Position numbers and translations under genes: made by a program | The notes under the pieces: model-generated | What the model saw: the letters and a program-made list of their open reading frames with translations, nothing else | What the model was told of the DNA's origin: nothing | Database searches by the model: none | Shown here: positions 28,541-36,469 of the stretch, piece after piece | Layout of the letters: every line of letters begins with the position of its first letter | Numbering within the stretch: position 1 is the first letter of the stretch | NCBI RefSeq assembly: GCF_014651695.1 | Contig: NZ_BMXJ01000001.1 | Coordinates: forward strand, 337,185-401,184 | Direction of reading: 5' to 3' | Source: Nocardiopsis terrae | GTDB lineage: Bacteria > Actinomycetota > Actinomycetes > Streptosporangiales > Streptosporangiaceae | DNA: 64,000 nt

Positions 28541-28860
28541 ACGCGCTGTGGGTCGTCATCGCCGTCCTGCTCGGTGTTGCCTCGCTGCTCGGTACCGCCC
28601 GGCTCCTGCTGGGGCCGAGCATCCTGGACCGGGCGCTGTCCGTGGACGTGCTGTTGGCCTCCGCGCTGACGGGGCTCGGCGCCTACGCGGCCTTCAACCG
28701 TGATCCCACGATCCTGCCCACCCTGCTGGTGCTGTCACTGCTGGGTTTCGTCGGATCGATCAGTATCTCCAAGTTCGTCGCCAGGCGTCCCGAGGAGCAC
28801 GCCCGTCCGGAGGACACCGTGTACCCGGCGACCACCGAACAGGGGGAAAGCCGTGAGTGA
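28537..28860 (+). CDS. mrpF: Na+/H+ antiporter subunit F
   Basis: MnhF subunit, 107 aa, three helices. The first loop holds the family motif RLLLGPSILDRALSVDVL, followed by LLASALTGLGAYAAF and LPTLLVLSLLGFVGSISI. A short charged tail of about 25 residues extends past the last helix. GTG start overlapping the mrpE stop by 4 bp; the tail overlaps mrpG by 8 bp. Confidence 0.92.
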   Translation: MNALWVVIAVLLGVASLLGTARLLLGPSILDRALSVDVLLASALTGLGAYAAFNRDPTILPTLLVLSLLGFVGSISISKFVARRPEEHARPEDTVYPATTEQGESRE

Positions 28861-29263
28861 ACAGTTCGTCAGCGTCCTGGACTGGGTCGCGATCCTGTGC
28901 ATCCTGGCCGGGGCCCTGCTGTCCTTCGTCGCCGCGGTGGGCCTGATCCGCTTTCCCGACCTGCTCTCCCGGATGCACACCGCGGCCAAGCCGCAGGTGC
29001 TGGGCATGCTGCTGGTACTGCTCGGTATCGGGCTGCGCATCATGCCGGTGGAGGAGACCGGGGTGTTCGACTTCGGCACCCTGGTCCTGGTCGGCCTCTT
29101 CCAGATCGTCACCGTCCCGGTCGCGGGCCATATCGCGGCCCGGGTGGGATACCGGACCGGCCGGATCCGCCACGACCTGGTGGTCACCGACGAACTGGAG
29201 GAGCGGCTGGAGGCCAAGCGCCGAGCGGTACGGGACCGGCCGCCCGGCGAAGGCACCTCCTAG
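28853..29263 (+). CDS. mrpG: Na+/H+ antiporter subunit G
   Basis: MnhG subunit, 136 aa, three helices. The signature GLIRFPDLLSRMHTAAKPQV is complete, with LGMLLVLLGIGLRI and LVLVGLFQIVTVPVAGHIAA following. The C-terminal tail is charged (DELEERLEAKRRAV). It starts at a GTG 8 bp inside mrpF. Last gene of the operon, which ends at a strong hairpin. Confidence 0.92.
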   Translation: MSEQFVSVLDWVAILCILAGALLSFVAAVGLIRFPDLLSRMHTAAKPQVLGMLLVLLGIGLRIMPVEETGVFDFGTLVLVGLFQIVTVPVAGHIAARVGYRTGRIRHDLVVTDELEERLEAKRRAVRDRPPGEGTS

Positions 29264-29266
29264 CGG

Positions 29267-29295
29267 GGTGCGGACCTCTCTGAGGGGTCCGCACC
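29267..29295 (+). terminator. terminator of the mrp operon
   Basis: A perfect 10-bp stem GGTGCGGACC / GGTCCGCACC with a 9-nt loop begins 3 bp after the mrpG stop. Confidence 0.8.
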
Positions 29296-29426
29296 GGTCC
29301 TCAACCGGTGGCTCGGGCAGGTCGGTGCCCCGCGGTGAGTGGCTGGACGCAAAGAGCGTGGAACACACCACAAAGTCCACTAAGGCCCTTTTCTCCAGTG
29401 TCACCTGATTCTGCAACACTGTGCGC

Positions 29427-30101
29427 ATGACCCATCTCCCTGAGCATCCGAAACCGTACCCGGTTCCCCCCACGGCCGCTCCGACGGCCCGGGCGCCCCA
29501 AGCTCCCACAGCACAGAAGACACCGGGCAAGCGCGGCTACCGGTGGTCAGGCGGGCTCGCTCTCACAGCGGTGCTGCTGTTCGGGCTGTCTCTCCTGTTG
29601 AACGGCAACCCGATCAAGGGTTCTCCGAACGCCATCGAGCAGTTCACCCCAGACGAGACGGTCGAATTCGACGTCGGTGAAGGCGAGGCCGACGCCTGGG
29701 CGCTCTTCAGCTCCGGTCCCGAAAGGGGAAGCTGTGTCTACTACCCGCCGGAGGGCTCCTTCCGTTCCCCTGAGACGCGCTACCAGCACGCGGAAGGCTA
29801 CGGGGAATGGGACGCTCTGGGGCCCCTGGACACCTCGGAACCAGGCCTCTACAGGATTGCCTGTACGGACTCGGCGAGCAAGTACGCTCTCGCCTCCGCG
29901 AGCCCCCTCCAGGCTGTGGACAGCCAGATCTTCGTCACCGCCGCCATCACCGTCTTCGTGGCTCCGCCCCTGCTACTCGCGGCGATCGTGGTCGGGGTGT
30001 TCACGGCGCTCCGCCGGAGTTCAGCGCGCAAGCTGGCCCTTGCCATCCGGGAGCCCGCACCAGACGCCCCACATCACCAACGAACCCCCCAGCAGAGCTG
30101 A
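29427..30101 (+). CDS. membrane protein, paralog 1 of 3
   Basis: A 224-aa protein of unknown function, first of three tandem relatives. Layout: proline-rich cytosolic N-terminus (about 1-38), a membrane helix (GGLALTAVLLFGLSLLLNG), an outside domain of about 110 residues, a second helix (FVTAAITVFVAPPLLLAAIV) and a short basic tail. The outer domain has two cysteines, in GSCVYYPPEG and YRIACTDS, likely joined by a disulfide. An alternative GTG 6 bp upstream adds two residues. It follows the mrp terminator and so has its own promoter; the stretch 29340-29420 is less GC-rich and could hold it. Confidence 0.8.
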   Translation: MTHLPEHPKPYPVPPTAAPTARAPQAPTAQKTPGKRGYRWSGGLALTAVLLFGLSLLLNGNPIKGSPNAIEQFTPDETVEFDVGEGEADAWALFSSGPERGSCVYYPPEGSFRSPETRYQHAEGYGEWDALGPLDTSEPGLYRIACTDSASKYALASASPLQAVDSQIFVTAAITVFVAPPLLLAAIVVGVFTALRRSSARKLALAIREPAPDAPHHQRTPQQS

Positions 30102-30123
30102 CACCGAAAGCAGCAGACCCCCT

Positions 30124-31278
30124 ATGCCGATCCCCGAGGAAGGCCCGCCGCCCGGCGGGCACCAGCCGCCCTCCGCTTCTCCTCCACCTCCGCAGGACCT
30201 ACGGCTGCCGAAGGCGCCGCAGGGCGCCCCGCCGCCCACGCAGTACCTGCGACCGCAGCACCCACCCGCCGGGCCCCCGCAGCACGCCGGTCCCCCCGAT
30301 CCGCCCGTCGCACCCGCACGACCGGGCACCGGGGAACCGCTCCCCGACGTGAAGCCCGCTCGGTTCTGGTACTGGGTGGGCGGAGCGATCTTCCCGGTGA
30401 ACCTGCTGATCAGCGTCCTGCTGCTCAGTGACAACCCCGAAGCCTCCCCGGCCCTGATCGTCGGCGGCATCCTGTCCCCGATGCTCACCTTCCTGGTGTC
30501 GCTGGTCGTGTGCGTGACCGTACTGGTCATGCGCACCAGCAGGCTGTCCAGCCGGCGCGCACAGCGCCGGTACTCGGCCGTGGCCGCCCACGCCCCTCCC
30601 CCGGGGTACGCCCCTCCCCCCGGTTACGCCACGTCCCCCGGATACGTCGTGGTCCCTCCCCCGGTGCACGTCCCCGCGCAGGACGTCCGGCCCAGACTCC
30701 GCTGGATGCTGCTCGGGCCCGTCGGTCTGGTGCTCTGCGTCGCGCTGGGCGCGTCCGCCTTCTGGCTGTTCGGCAGCAACGCCCCCCAGGACCCGCCCGA
30801 GTTCGCCTCCGAGGTCGTGCCGGGCGGCGGCAGCACCGTGTTCCAGGTGGAGGAGGGGCAGACGGGCTCACTGGGCCTGTACGTGGCGCCCCGCGACGGG
30901 GACCCCGACTCCTGCCGCCTGTCCGGCTGGGGCGGCCCCCGGCTCGTGGAGAGGGTCGTCAGCTACAGCCACGGCGAGTGGCGGCTGGCCCACTCGGTCT
31001 CGGTCAGCTCCCCGGGCCAGTACACGCTGGAATGCTCCGGCTCCTCCGACACCGAGTACGTGATCGCCGACACCGACATCGCGGTCGAGTACGACCAGGC
31101 CATGCTCACCGGGTTCGGGACACTGATGCTGTCGGTCGCCCTGGGCGCGCTCCTGTCCGTGGCCCTGCCGGTCGCGGTCGCGATCAGGCGCGGCAACCAC
31201 CGCCAGCGGCTGGTCCGCGAGTACCAGGCCCGCGCGTACCACGCCTGGGCCAACGGGCAGGGCCGGCGGCACGGCTGA
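30124..31278 (+). CDS. membrane protein, paralog 2 of 3
   Basis: A 384-aa relative of its two neighbours with an added N-terminal half. That half has a very proline-rich tail (about 1-75) and two extra helices (WVGGAIFPVNLLISVLLLSD, LSPMLTFLVSLVVCVTVLVM), then a PPPGYAPPPGYATSPGYVVV repeat. The shared core follows: helix (MLLGPVGLVLCVALGASAFW), a domain with the paired cysteines in DSCRLSGWGG and YTLECSGSS, a last helix and a basic tail. It begins 22 bp after the first paralog, so the two are likely co-transcribed. Function unknown. Confidence 0.8.
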   Translation: MPIPEEGPPPGGHQPPSASPPPPQDLRLPKAPQGAPPPTQYLRPQHPPAGPPQHAGPPDPPVAPARPGTGEPLPDVKPARFWYWVGGAIFPVNLLISVLLLSDNPEASPALIVGGILSPMLTFLVSLVVCVTVLVMRTSRLSSRRAQRRYSAVAAHAPPPGYAPPPGYATSPGYVVVPPPVHVPAQDVRPRLRWMLLGPVGLVLCVALGASAFWLFGSNAPQDPPEFASEVVPGGGSTVFQVEEGQTGSLGLYVAPRDGDPDSCRLSGWGGPRLVERVVSYSHGEWRLAHSVSVSSPGQYTLECSGSSDTEYVIADTDIAVEYDQAMLTGFGTLMLSVALGALLSVALPVAVAIRRGNHRQRLVREYQARAYHAWANGQGRRHG

Positions 31279-31401
31279 CGTCCCCGGCAGGAAACCGTCA
31301 GGGAGGAGCACGGAACCGGAGCGCGTCCTCCGTGCGTCACACCGGACACCGGCGGGCGCCCGCCGGTGGACCCCGCCCGTACCCGGCACGAAGGTGCAGC
31401 C

Positions 31402-32052
31402 ATGAGTTTCCCCCACCCGCCACCGCACGGCCGCCCCGGCCCGGCACCGATCCGCGTCGACCCGCGTGAACTGCGTCCCGGCCGGTCCTGGTACGCCGTG
31501 GGCGCCCTGGTCCTGGTCGGCGGGCTCGTTACGGCCCTCGTCGGATTCCTCGTCTCCGTTCTCTCCACGGTGGCCCTGCCGGAGTTCGAGGCCAGGGTGT
31601 CCTCCGGTCAGGAGACCGTCTTCACCGTGACGGAGACCGACACCCTCCTGGGCCTGTACTCCTCCGGCGGGGACGCGGACACGTGCGTCCTGGTGCGGCC
31701 CGACGGCACCGAATCCGGGTTCGGCCTACCGGGGTACAGCCACGACGTGGACACCGGTTCGGAGAGCTGGTCGTTGGTCGGGGCCCAGGAGGCGCCGGGG
31801 ACCGGGGAGTACACGCTCTCCTGCCCCGGCACCTCCGGCGGCGCGGAGTTCGCGGTGGCCGACGTCGGTGACGGCGGCGCCGAGTTCGTCCGGGGTGTGG
31901 CGGGCACGTTGCTGTGGGCCTTCGTCCCGTCGTTCCTGGGCCTGCTGCTCGGGCTGCCGGTCCTCATCACCACGGCGGTCCGGCGCAACCGGCACAGGCG
32001 GCGTCTGCTCGTCGAACGCCGTCAGGGCTTCCACGGGCCGGCGACCGGCTAG
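31402..32052 (+). CDS. membrane protein, paralog 3 of 3
   Basis: A 216-aa relative with the shortest form of the shared layout: short proline-rich start, helix (AVGALVLVGGLVTALVGFLV), outer domain with cysteines in DTCVLVRPDG and YTLSCPGTSG, second helix (LWAFVPSFLGLLLGLPVLIT) and basic tail RRNRHRRRLLVERRQG. The stretch TVFTVTETDTLLGLYSSGGD matches STVFQVEEGQTGSLGLYVAP of paralog 2. The stop overlaps the convergent hydrolase gene by 4 bp. No family name is known to me. Confidence 0.8.
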   Translation: MSFPHPPPHGRPGPAPIRVDPRELRPGRSWYAVGALVLVGGLVTALVGFLVSVLSTVALPEFEARVSSGQETVFTVTETDTLLGLYSSGGDADTCVLVRPDGTESGFGLPGYSHDVDTGSESWSLVGAQEAPGTGEYTLSCPGTSGGAEFAVADVGDGGAEFVRGVAGTLLWAFVPSFLGLLLGLPVLITTAVRRNRHRRRLLVERRQGFHGPATG

Positions 32053-32789
32053 GACTCCGCTTCCCGTTCCCCGCCCAGGTGCTCGGCGAAGAAGGACCCG
32101 ATCCGCTCCCAGGCGTCGGCCGCGGACTCCGGGTGCGGTCCGGTGCCCATCGCGCGCAGCACCACACGCAGCGGCTTCGGGCCGTTGGGGGCCTCGTTGA
32201 GGAAGGAGTGCCCGGCGTCGGGGTACTCCTTGACGTCGTTGGGCACGCCCGCCTCCCGAAGAGCGCCCCGCAACCGGTCGGCGGCCCCGACCAGGGTGCG
32301 GTCCCTGCCGGCGTAGCTGGCGACCACCGGGCAGGAACGGGCCGCGACCGCCTGGAGGTCCCCGGGCAGGTACCCGTAGTTGGGTGCGGAGGCGTCGAAG
32401 TCGGGAGCCGAGGCGATCGCGAAACCGCCGCCCAGGCAGAAACCGAGCACCCCCACCCTCCCGGTGCAGTCGTTCCGGGCGCGGAGCCAGTCCCGCCCGG
32501 CGAGCAGGTCGGTGAAGGCCCGCCCGTGTCCGGCACCGAGCGCGCTGACGACCCCCCGGACACAGCGCAGCCCGCCGCCGTCGCTGTAGAGGTCCGGAAG
32601 GACCGTGAGGTAACCGGCCCGGGCCATCCGGTCGGCGTGCCGGCGCATCTGTTCGTCGGCCCCGAAGACCTCGTGCGCCACCACCACCCCTGGCCAGGGC
32701 CCCTCGCCCTCGGGCCGGGCCAGGTAGGCGCGCAGGTTCGGCGAACCGCCGCCGTCCCGGGCCAGGTCGCTGAGATCGATCTCCGGCAT
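32049..32789 (-). CDS. dienelactone hydrolase family protein
   Basis: An alpha/beta hydrolase of 246 aa. The nucleophile is the Cys in GVLGFCLGGGFAIA, and Asp and His of the triad lie in SYAGRDRTLV and DAGHSFLNEA. The early VVVAHEVFGADEQMRRHADR carries the Glu that pairs with the Cys in this family. Known members open lactone rings in chloroaromatic degradation, but most bacterial homologs act on unknown esters. ATG at 32789 follows a GGGAGAG. Not in an operon with its neighbours. Confidence 0.88.
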   Translation of the reverse strand: MPEIDLSDLARDGGGSPNLRAYLARPEGEGPWPGVVVAHEVFGADEQMRRHADRMARAGYLTVLPDLYSDGGGLRCVRGVVSALGAGHGRAFTDLLAGRDWLRARNDCTGRVGVLGFCLGGGFAIASAPDFDASAPNYGYLPGDLQAVAARSCPVVASYAGRDRTLVGAADRLRGALREAGVPNDVKEYPDAGHSFLNEAPNGPKPLRVVLRAMGTGPHPESAADAWERIGSFFAEHLGGEREAES

Positions 32790-32989
32790 GGCTCTCTCCC
32801 GTGTGTCGGTGGCCCCCCGGGCCGCTCCCCGCCCCGCCGACCCTAGGGCAGGGGCCCGCCGGAGGGCTCGCCGGGCCCGGCCCCGCCGCGCACGGTGTGA
32901 CCGGAAGCGGCCGTTACGGCACGCTGCCCCCCGGACGCCCGGGCCCGCGGATAACCTCCCGAAGAGAGGCGAGACTGAGGGGGCGTTCG

Positions 32990-34015
32990 ATGGGCGTGGA
33001 ATCCGAGAGCACCCGGGCGGCCAGGGACGCGGCCGCACGGCTCTGGGCCAAGGCCAGCCTGGTCACCCCGATGGCGATCCGGGCGGTGGCGACCCTGCGG
33101 GTGGCCGACCACCTGGCCGACGGTCCGCGAACCGCCCGGGAACTGGGCGAGGCGGTCGGGGCACGGCCCGAGGCCCTGGCCCGGGTGTTGCGGCACCTGG
33201 CGGGCGAGGGCCTGTTCACCCGGGAGGGCGAGCGGTACGCCCTCACCGGGACCGGCGCCTCGCTGTGCTCGGACCACCCGTACTCGCGGCTGGACTGGTT
33301 CGCCGCCGACAGCGCGCACGGGCGGGCGGACCTGTGCCTGGCGGAGCTGACCGAGGCGCTGCGCACCGGGCAACCCGCTTACGGGCTGCACTTCGGAGGT
33401 TCCTCGTTCTGGGAGGACCTGTCCGCCGACCCGGAGCTGTCCGCGTCCTTCGACAACATCATGGGGGCGCGCATGGCCGCCCAGGCCCGGACCCTGGCCG
33501 GGATGTACGAGTGGGAGGCGCTGGAGCACCTCGTGGACGTGGGCGGCGGGGACGGTTCCCTGCTGCAGGTGCTGCTGGAGCGCTTCCCCCGGCCGCGCGG
33601 AACCGTCGTGGACCTGCCCGGACCGGCGGCGGCCGCCCGGGAGGCCTTCCGGCACGCCGGGCTGGCGGACCGTGCCACGGCGGTCGAGGGCAGCTTCTTC
33701 GACCCGTTGCCCGAAGGCGGCGACGCCTACCTGCTGTGCTGGATCCTGCACGACTGGGACGACGCCTCGGCCCGCGCGATCCTGCGCCGCTGCGCCGAGG
33801 CGGCCGGACCGAGCGGGACCGTGCTGGTCGCCGAGTACGGCGGCGGGGAGGCGATGAGCGAACTCGACGTGCGGATGCTGGCGTACTTCAACGGACGGGA
33901 GCGGGACGGCGAGGAGTTGGCGGCGCTGGCGGCGGAGGCGGGGCTGAGCCTGGCCGGGGACCACGAATCACACGGGATCAGGCTCCAGGAGTTCACCGTC
34001 GGCCGCCCCGAGTGA
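32990..34015 (+). CDS. SAM-dependent O-methyltransferase (COMT type)
   Basis: A 341-aa methyltransferase of the plant-COMT/acetylserotonin class common in actinobacterial secondary metabolism. The N-terminal winged-helix dimer domain is about residues 10-90 (RVADHLADGPRTARELGEAV), the SAM motif LVDVGGGDGSLLQVLL follows, and the catalytic-region motif WILHDWDDASARAILRRC includes the His-Asp pair used as general base. The ATG at 32990 is chosen by protein homology, and its ribosome site is weak. No biosynthetic cluster surrounds it, so its substrate is unknown. Confidence 0.87.
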   Translation: MGVESESTRAARDAAARLWAKASLVTPMAIRAVATLRVADHLADGPRTARELGEAVGARPEALARVLRHLAGEGLFTREGERYALTGTGASLCSDHPYSRLDWFAADSAHGRADLCLAELTEALRTGQPAYGLHFGGSSFWEDLSADPELSASFDNIMGARMAAQARTLAGMYEWEALEHLVDVGGGDGSLLQVLLERFPRPRGTVVDLPGPAAAAREAFRHAGLADRATAVEGSFFDPLPEGGDAYLLCWILHDWDDASARAILRRCAEAAGPSGTVLVAEYGGGEAMSELDVRMLAYFNGRERDGEELAALAAEAGLSLAGDHESHGIRLQEFTVGRPE

Positions 34016-34035
34016 CCCGGGGCGCCGCTCGCGCC

Positions 34036-34052
34036 CGTCACCACGGGTGACG
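34036..34052 (+). terminator. hairpin after methyltransferase gene
   Basis: CGTCACC / GGTGACG with a 3-nt loop, 21 bp after the stop codon. Confidence 0.5.
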
Positions 34053-34137
34053 CGCCCCTCCGCATCCGCTCCCCCGTCGACGCGCACGCCGCCCGGATCT
34101 CACCGCCGGGCGGGACGGAAGCCGCTCCGTGGCGGGA

Positions 34138-34464
34138 TCAGCGGCTCCGGTGGGCGGCCGGGGCCTCGGTCTCCTCGTACCAGTGCCTGGCGGTGGCGCC
34201 CTCGTTGAGGACGAGGACGACGACAACGATGACCAGCCCGATGACGTTGAAGTCACCCATCAACAGATTGAGCGCCAGACTCGCGACGCCGATACCCACC
34301 ACCGTGCGGACGAGTGTCCGGGTGCGCTCGCCGCCCCGCCCGATGGCCGCGGCGACGTAGCACTCGAAGAGGGTCATACCGACACCGATCACCAGGAGGA
34401 AGCCTGGATCGCTGTGACCGCTCCGGGTCTGGGGGACATGGGGACTCCTCGTTCTCACTGACAC
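34138..34464 (-). pseudogene. degenerate copy of the adjacent small membrane protein gene
   Basis: The reverse frame encodes FLLVIGVGMTLFECYVAAAI, RTVVGIGVASLALNLLMGDF and a C-terminal ATARHWYEETEAP, aligned with the second half of the next gene (FLLLLGTAMAVFDYYVAATV ... REWFEVTQ). The N-terminal half (two helices, about 60 residues) is missing. The ATG at 34439, with a GAGGAG leader like that of the intact copy, opens a different frame that stops after 16 codons. So the gene looks deleted and frameshifted. A GTG at 34464 could still give a 108-aa product in the intact frame. Confidence 0.6.
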
Positions 34465-34571
34465 GCCCGGCGCTTTCCGCCTCGGGCACGGTCTCTGTGA
34501 GACACACGGTCGAGGTATCGGGTTCTGCTCCTCCGGCCCCTTTCTCCAGCGGGCCCGACGGCCCCGGACCG

Positions 34572-35009
34572 TCAGCCGCCGGTGTACTTCGCGCCCCGCT
34601 GCGTCACCTCGAACCACTCGCGGGAGGGAGCCCTCTCCACGAGCAGGACGACCGCGACGGCCAGTGCCAGTGCGACGACGGCGTTGAGCCACCGCCCCAG
34701 CACCAGGTTGAGCAGCACACCGGCGAAGCCGAGACCGGCGGCCGTCCGGGCGAACGTCTGCGCCCGCCGCCCGCCCCGTTTCACGGTGGCCGCGACGTAG
34801 TAGTCGAAGACGGCCATCGCGGTCCCGAGCAGCAGCAGGAACGCCAGCACGCCCTTGGTCATCCCGTAGTCGAGATCGGCCTCGGACCGGCTCATGCCGT
34901 CCAGGAGCGCCAGGGTGAGGACGTAGGACAGGACTCCGAGCGCGAACCTGACAAAAAGCAGGATCCGCGCGACGGACAGGGTCTGGGGCAGCGGGTGGTG
35001 ATACGACAC
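34572..35009 (-). CDS. small four-helix membrane protein, unknown function
   Basis: A 145-aa protein with about four hydrophobic helices: ILLFVRFALGVLSYVLTLAL, MTKGVLAFLLLLGTAMAVFD, a middle helix around GLGFAGVLLNLVL, and LNAVVALALAVAVVLLVERA. A conserved basic loop (YVAATVKRGGRRAQTFARTA) lies between helices 2 and 3, and the short tail is PSREWFEVTQRGAKYTGG. I do not know the family. GTG at 35009 with CAGGAG 5 nt upstream. A damaged second copy lies 100 bp downstream on the same strand. Confidence 0.75.
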   Translation of the reverse strand: MSYHHPLPQTLSVARILLFVRFALGVLSYVLTLALLDGMSRSEADLDYGMTKGVLAFLLLLGTAMAVFDYYVAATVKRGGRRAQTFARTAAGLGFAGVLLNLVLGRWLNAVVALALAVAVVLLVERAPSREWFEVTQRGAKYTGG

Positions 35010-35099
35010 GGGGGCTCCTGGCACAGTCGTGGGGGGTGGTGTGTCCAACAGATGTACCACCCGGGCACCTCACGCAACACCCGGTTCCGTTCGGTTCGT

Positions 35100-35124
35100 C
35101 CTGTCGGCTCGTCCTGCCGACAGG
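35100..35124 (-). terminator. hairpin after enoyl-CoA hydratase family gene
   Basis: CCTGTCGGC / GCCGACAGG, a perfect 9-bp stem with a 7-nt loop, 3 bp beyond the stop of the reverse gene that ends at 35128. Confidence 0.7.
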
Positions 35125-35127
35125 CGG

Positions 35128-36228
35128 CTACGGCCCCGTCCGCGTGGTGCCCGCCCCGGGCTCGGCGAGACCGAGCGGCCCGTCCGGTGCGGGGTCGAAG
35201 GCCCGGGCGACGTCGGTGTCGGCGACCTCCGCCAGCGCGGCCGGGGACCACCTGGGCCGACGGTCCTTGTCGACCACCTGGGCCCGGATGCCCTCCGCCA
35301 GGTCCGGCCAGGCCAGCGCGGCCGTGGAGACCCGGTACTCCTGTTCCAGGACCTCCTCCAGGGTGGCCAGCGCACGGGCCCGGCGCAGCGCCGCCAGGGC
35401 GGTCTTCACCGAGGTCGGCGACTTGCCCCCGACGGTCTCGGCCGCCTTCGCCGCCTCCGGGTCGCCGTGGGCGCGCAGCCGCGCCACGATCTCCTCGGCG
35501 GTGTCGGCCGCGTAACAGGTGTCGATCCAGGCCCGCCGGGACGCCAGGTCCCCGGCTGGTGCGGTCTGCGCGAAGCGGCCCACAACCTCGACGACGTCGG
35601 CCTCCGTGACCGTTTCCGCGAGCGCGCGGACCAGTTCGGGCAGGTGTTCGGAGGGCACGTAGTGGTCGGCCATGCCGGTGTACACGGCGTCCGCGGCACC
35701 GACAGCGGCACCGGTGAGCGCCAGGTGGGTCCCGGTTTCGCCCGGGGCCCGTGACAGCAGATAGGTGCCGCCGACGTCAGGCACGAACCCGATGGTGGTC
35801 TCCGGCATGCCCACCCTGGAACGCTCGGTGACCACACGGACCCCGCCGTGCGCGGAGACACCGACCCCGCCGCCCATGACCACACCGTCCATGAGAGCGA
35901 CATACGGCTTGGGATAGCGAGCGATCTGGGCGTTGAGGCGGTACTCGTCCCGCCAGAAGTCGGCTGCCCGCCGGTCCCCGGTCACGGCGCTGGCGCGGAT
36001 GGCGCGGATGTCGCCGCCCGCGCACAGACCGCGTTCACCGGCACCGTCGAGCAGCACCGCCGAGATCCTCTCGTCCTTCTCCCAGGCGGTGAGGGCGTCC
36101 GCGAGCACACGGACCATGCCGTGGTCGAGGGCGTTGATGGTGCGCGGCCGGTTGAGCGTGGCGCGGGCGAGCGAGCCGTGGACGCGCAGCAGCACCGTGG
36201 CTTCGTCGGGGGTCCCGTCACTGGTCAT
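35128..36228 (-). CDS. enoyl-CoA hydratase/isomerase family protein, 3-hydroxyisobutyryl-CoA hydrolase type
   Basis: Crotonase-fold enzyme of 366 aa, the length of 3-hydroxyisobutyryl-CoA hydrolases, which release 3-hydroxyisobutyrate in valine breakdown. Signatures are the oxyanion-hole stretch GLCAGGDIRAIRASAV, MDGVVMGGGVGVSAHGGVRV, and the conserved ERSRVGMPETTIGFVPDVGG with catalytic-region Glu and Asp. ATG at 36228 overlaps the stop of an acyl-CoA dehydrogenase remnant, so the gene once was the second in a valine-degradation pair and may now have lost its own promoter. Enoyl-CoA hydratase proper is less likely given the length. Confidence 0.87.
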   Translation of the reverse strand: MTSDGTPDEATVLLRVHGSLARATLNRPRTINALDHGMVRVLADALTAWEKDERISAVLLDGAGERGLCAGGDIRAIRASAVTGDRRAADFWRDEYRLNAQIARYPKPYVALMDGVVMGGGVGVSAHGGVRVVTERSRVGMPETTIGFVPDVGGTYLLSRAPGETGTHLALTGAAVGAADAVYTGMADHYVPSEHLPELVRALAETVTEADVVEVVGRFAQTAPAGDLASRRAWIDTCYAADTAEEIVARLRAHGDPEAAKAAETVGGKSPTSVKTALAALRRARALATLEEVLEQEYRVSTAALAWPDLAEGIRAQVVDKDRRPRWSPAALAEVADTDVARAFDPAPDGPLGLAEPGAGTTRTGP

Positions 36229-36332
36229 CCGGCGGCTCCGGTGGTCCGGCGAGCGATGATGGGGCTCATGGTCTCGGTGGTTCCTTCCAGGATTCGGGGC
36301 GCCCGAAGGCCGCACACGATCCTCTCAAGACC
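36225..36332 (-). pseudogene. C-terminal remnant of an acyl-CoA dehydrogenase
   Basis: The last 35 codons before a TGA read GLERIVCGLRAPRILEGTTE then TMSPIIARR. This matches the closing segment of acyl-CoA dehydrogenases, especially isobutyryl-CoA dehydrogenase (VERYVRDLR..QILEGTNEVMR.IVARR). Nothing upstream continues the protein, and the next 130 bp lead into a forward gene of another kind. So only the 3' end is left. The ATGA overlap with the hydrolase gene is still preserved. Confidence 0.75.
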
Positions 36333-36469
36333 GTCCTCGGCTCGGTAGCGGTGCCCCCGGGGAGCCGGAGGTCCCGGTCGGCGGGCCTCCGCCGTCCTCT
36401 TCACGGTCGGCACCGACTGATTTCCGGATTCCACCAGCATCGCGCGACTACTCTCTGTAGTTTCATGCC

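Noticed and set aside
29340..29426. A riboswitch or small RNA before the first of the three paralogs
   Set aside because: The sequence is less GC-rich but has no conserved core or strong hairpin that I can match to a known class.
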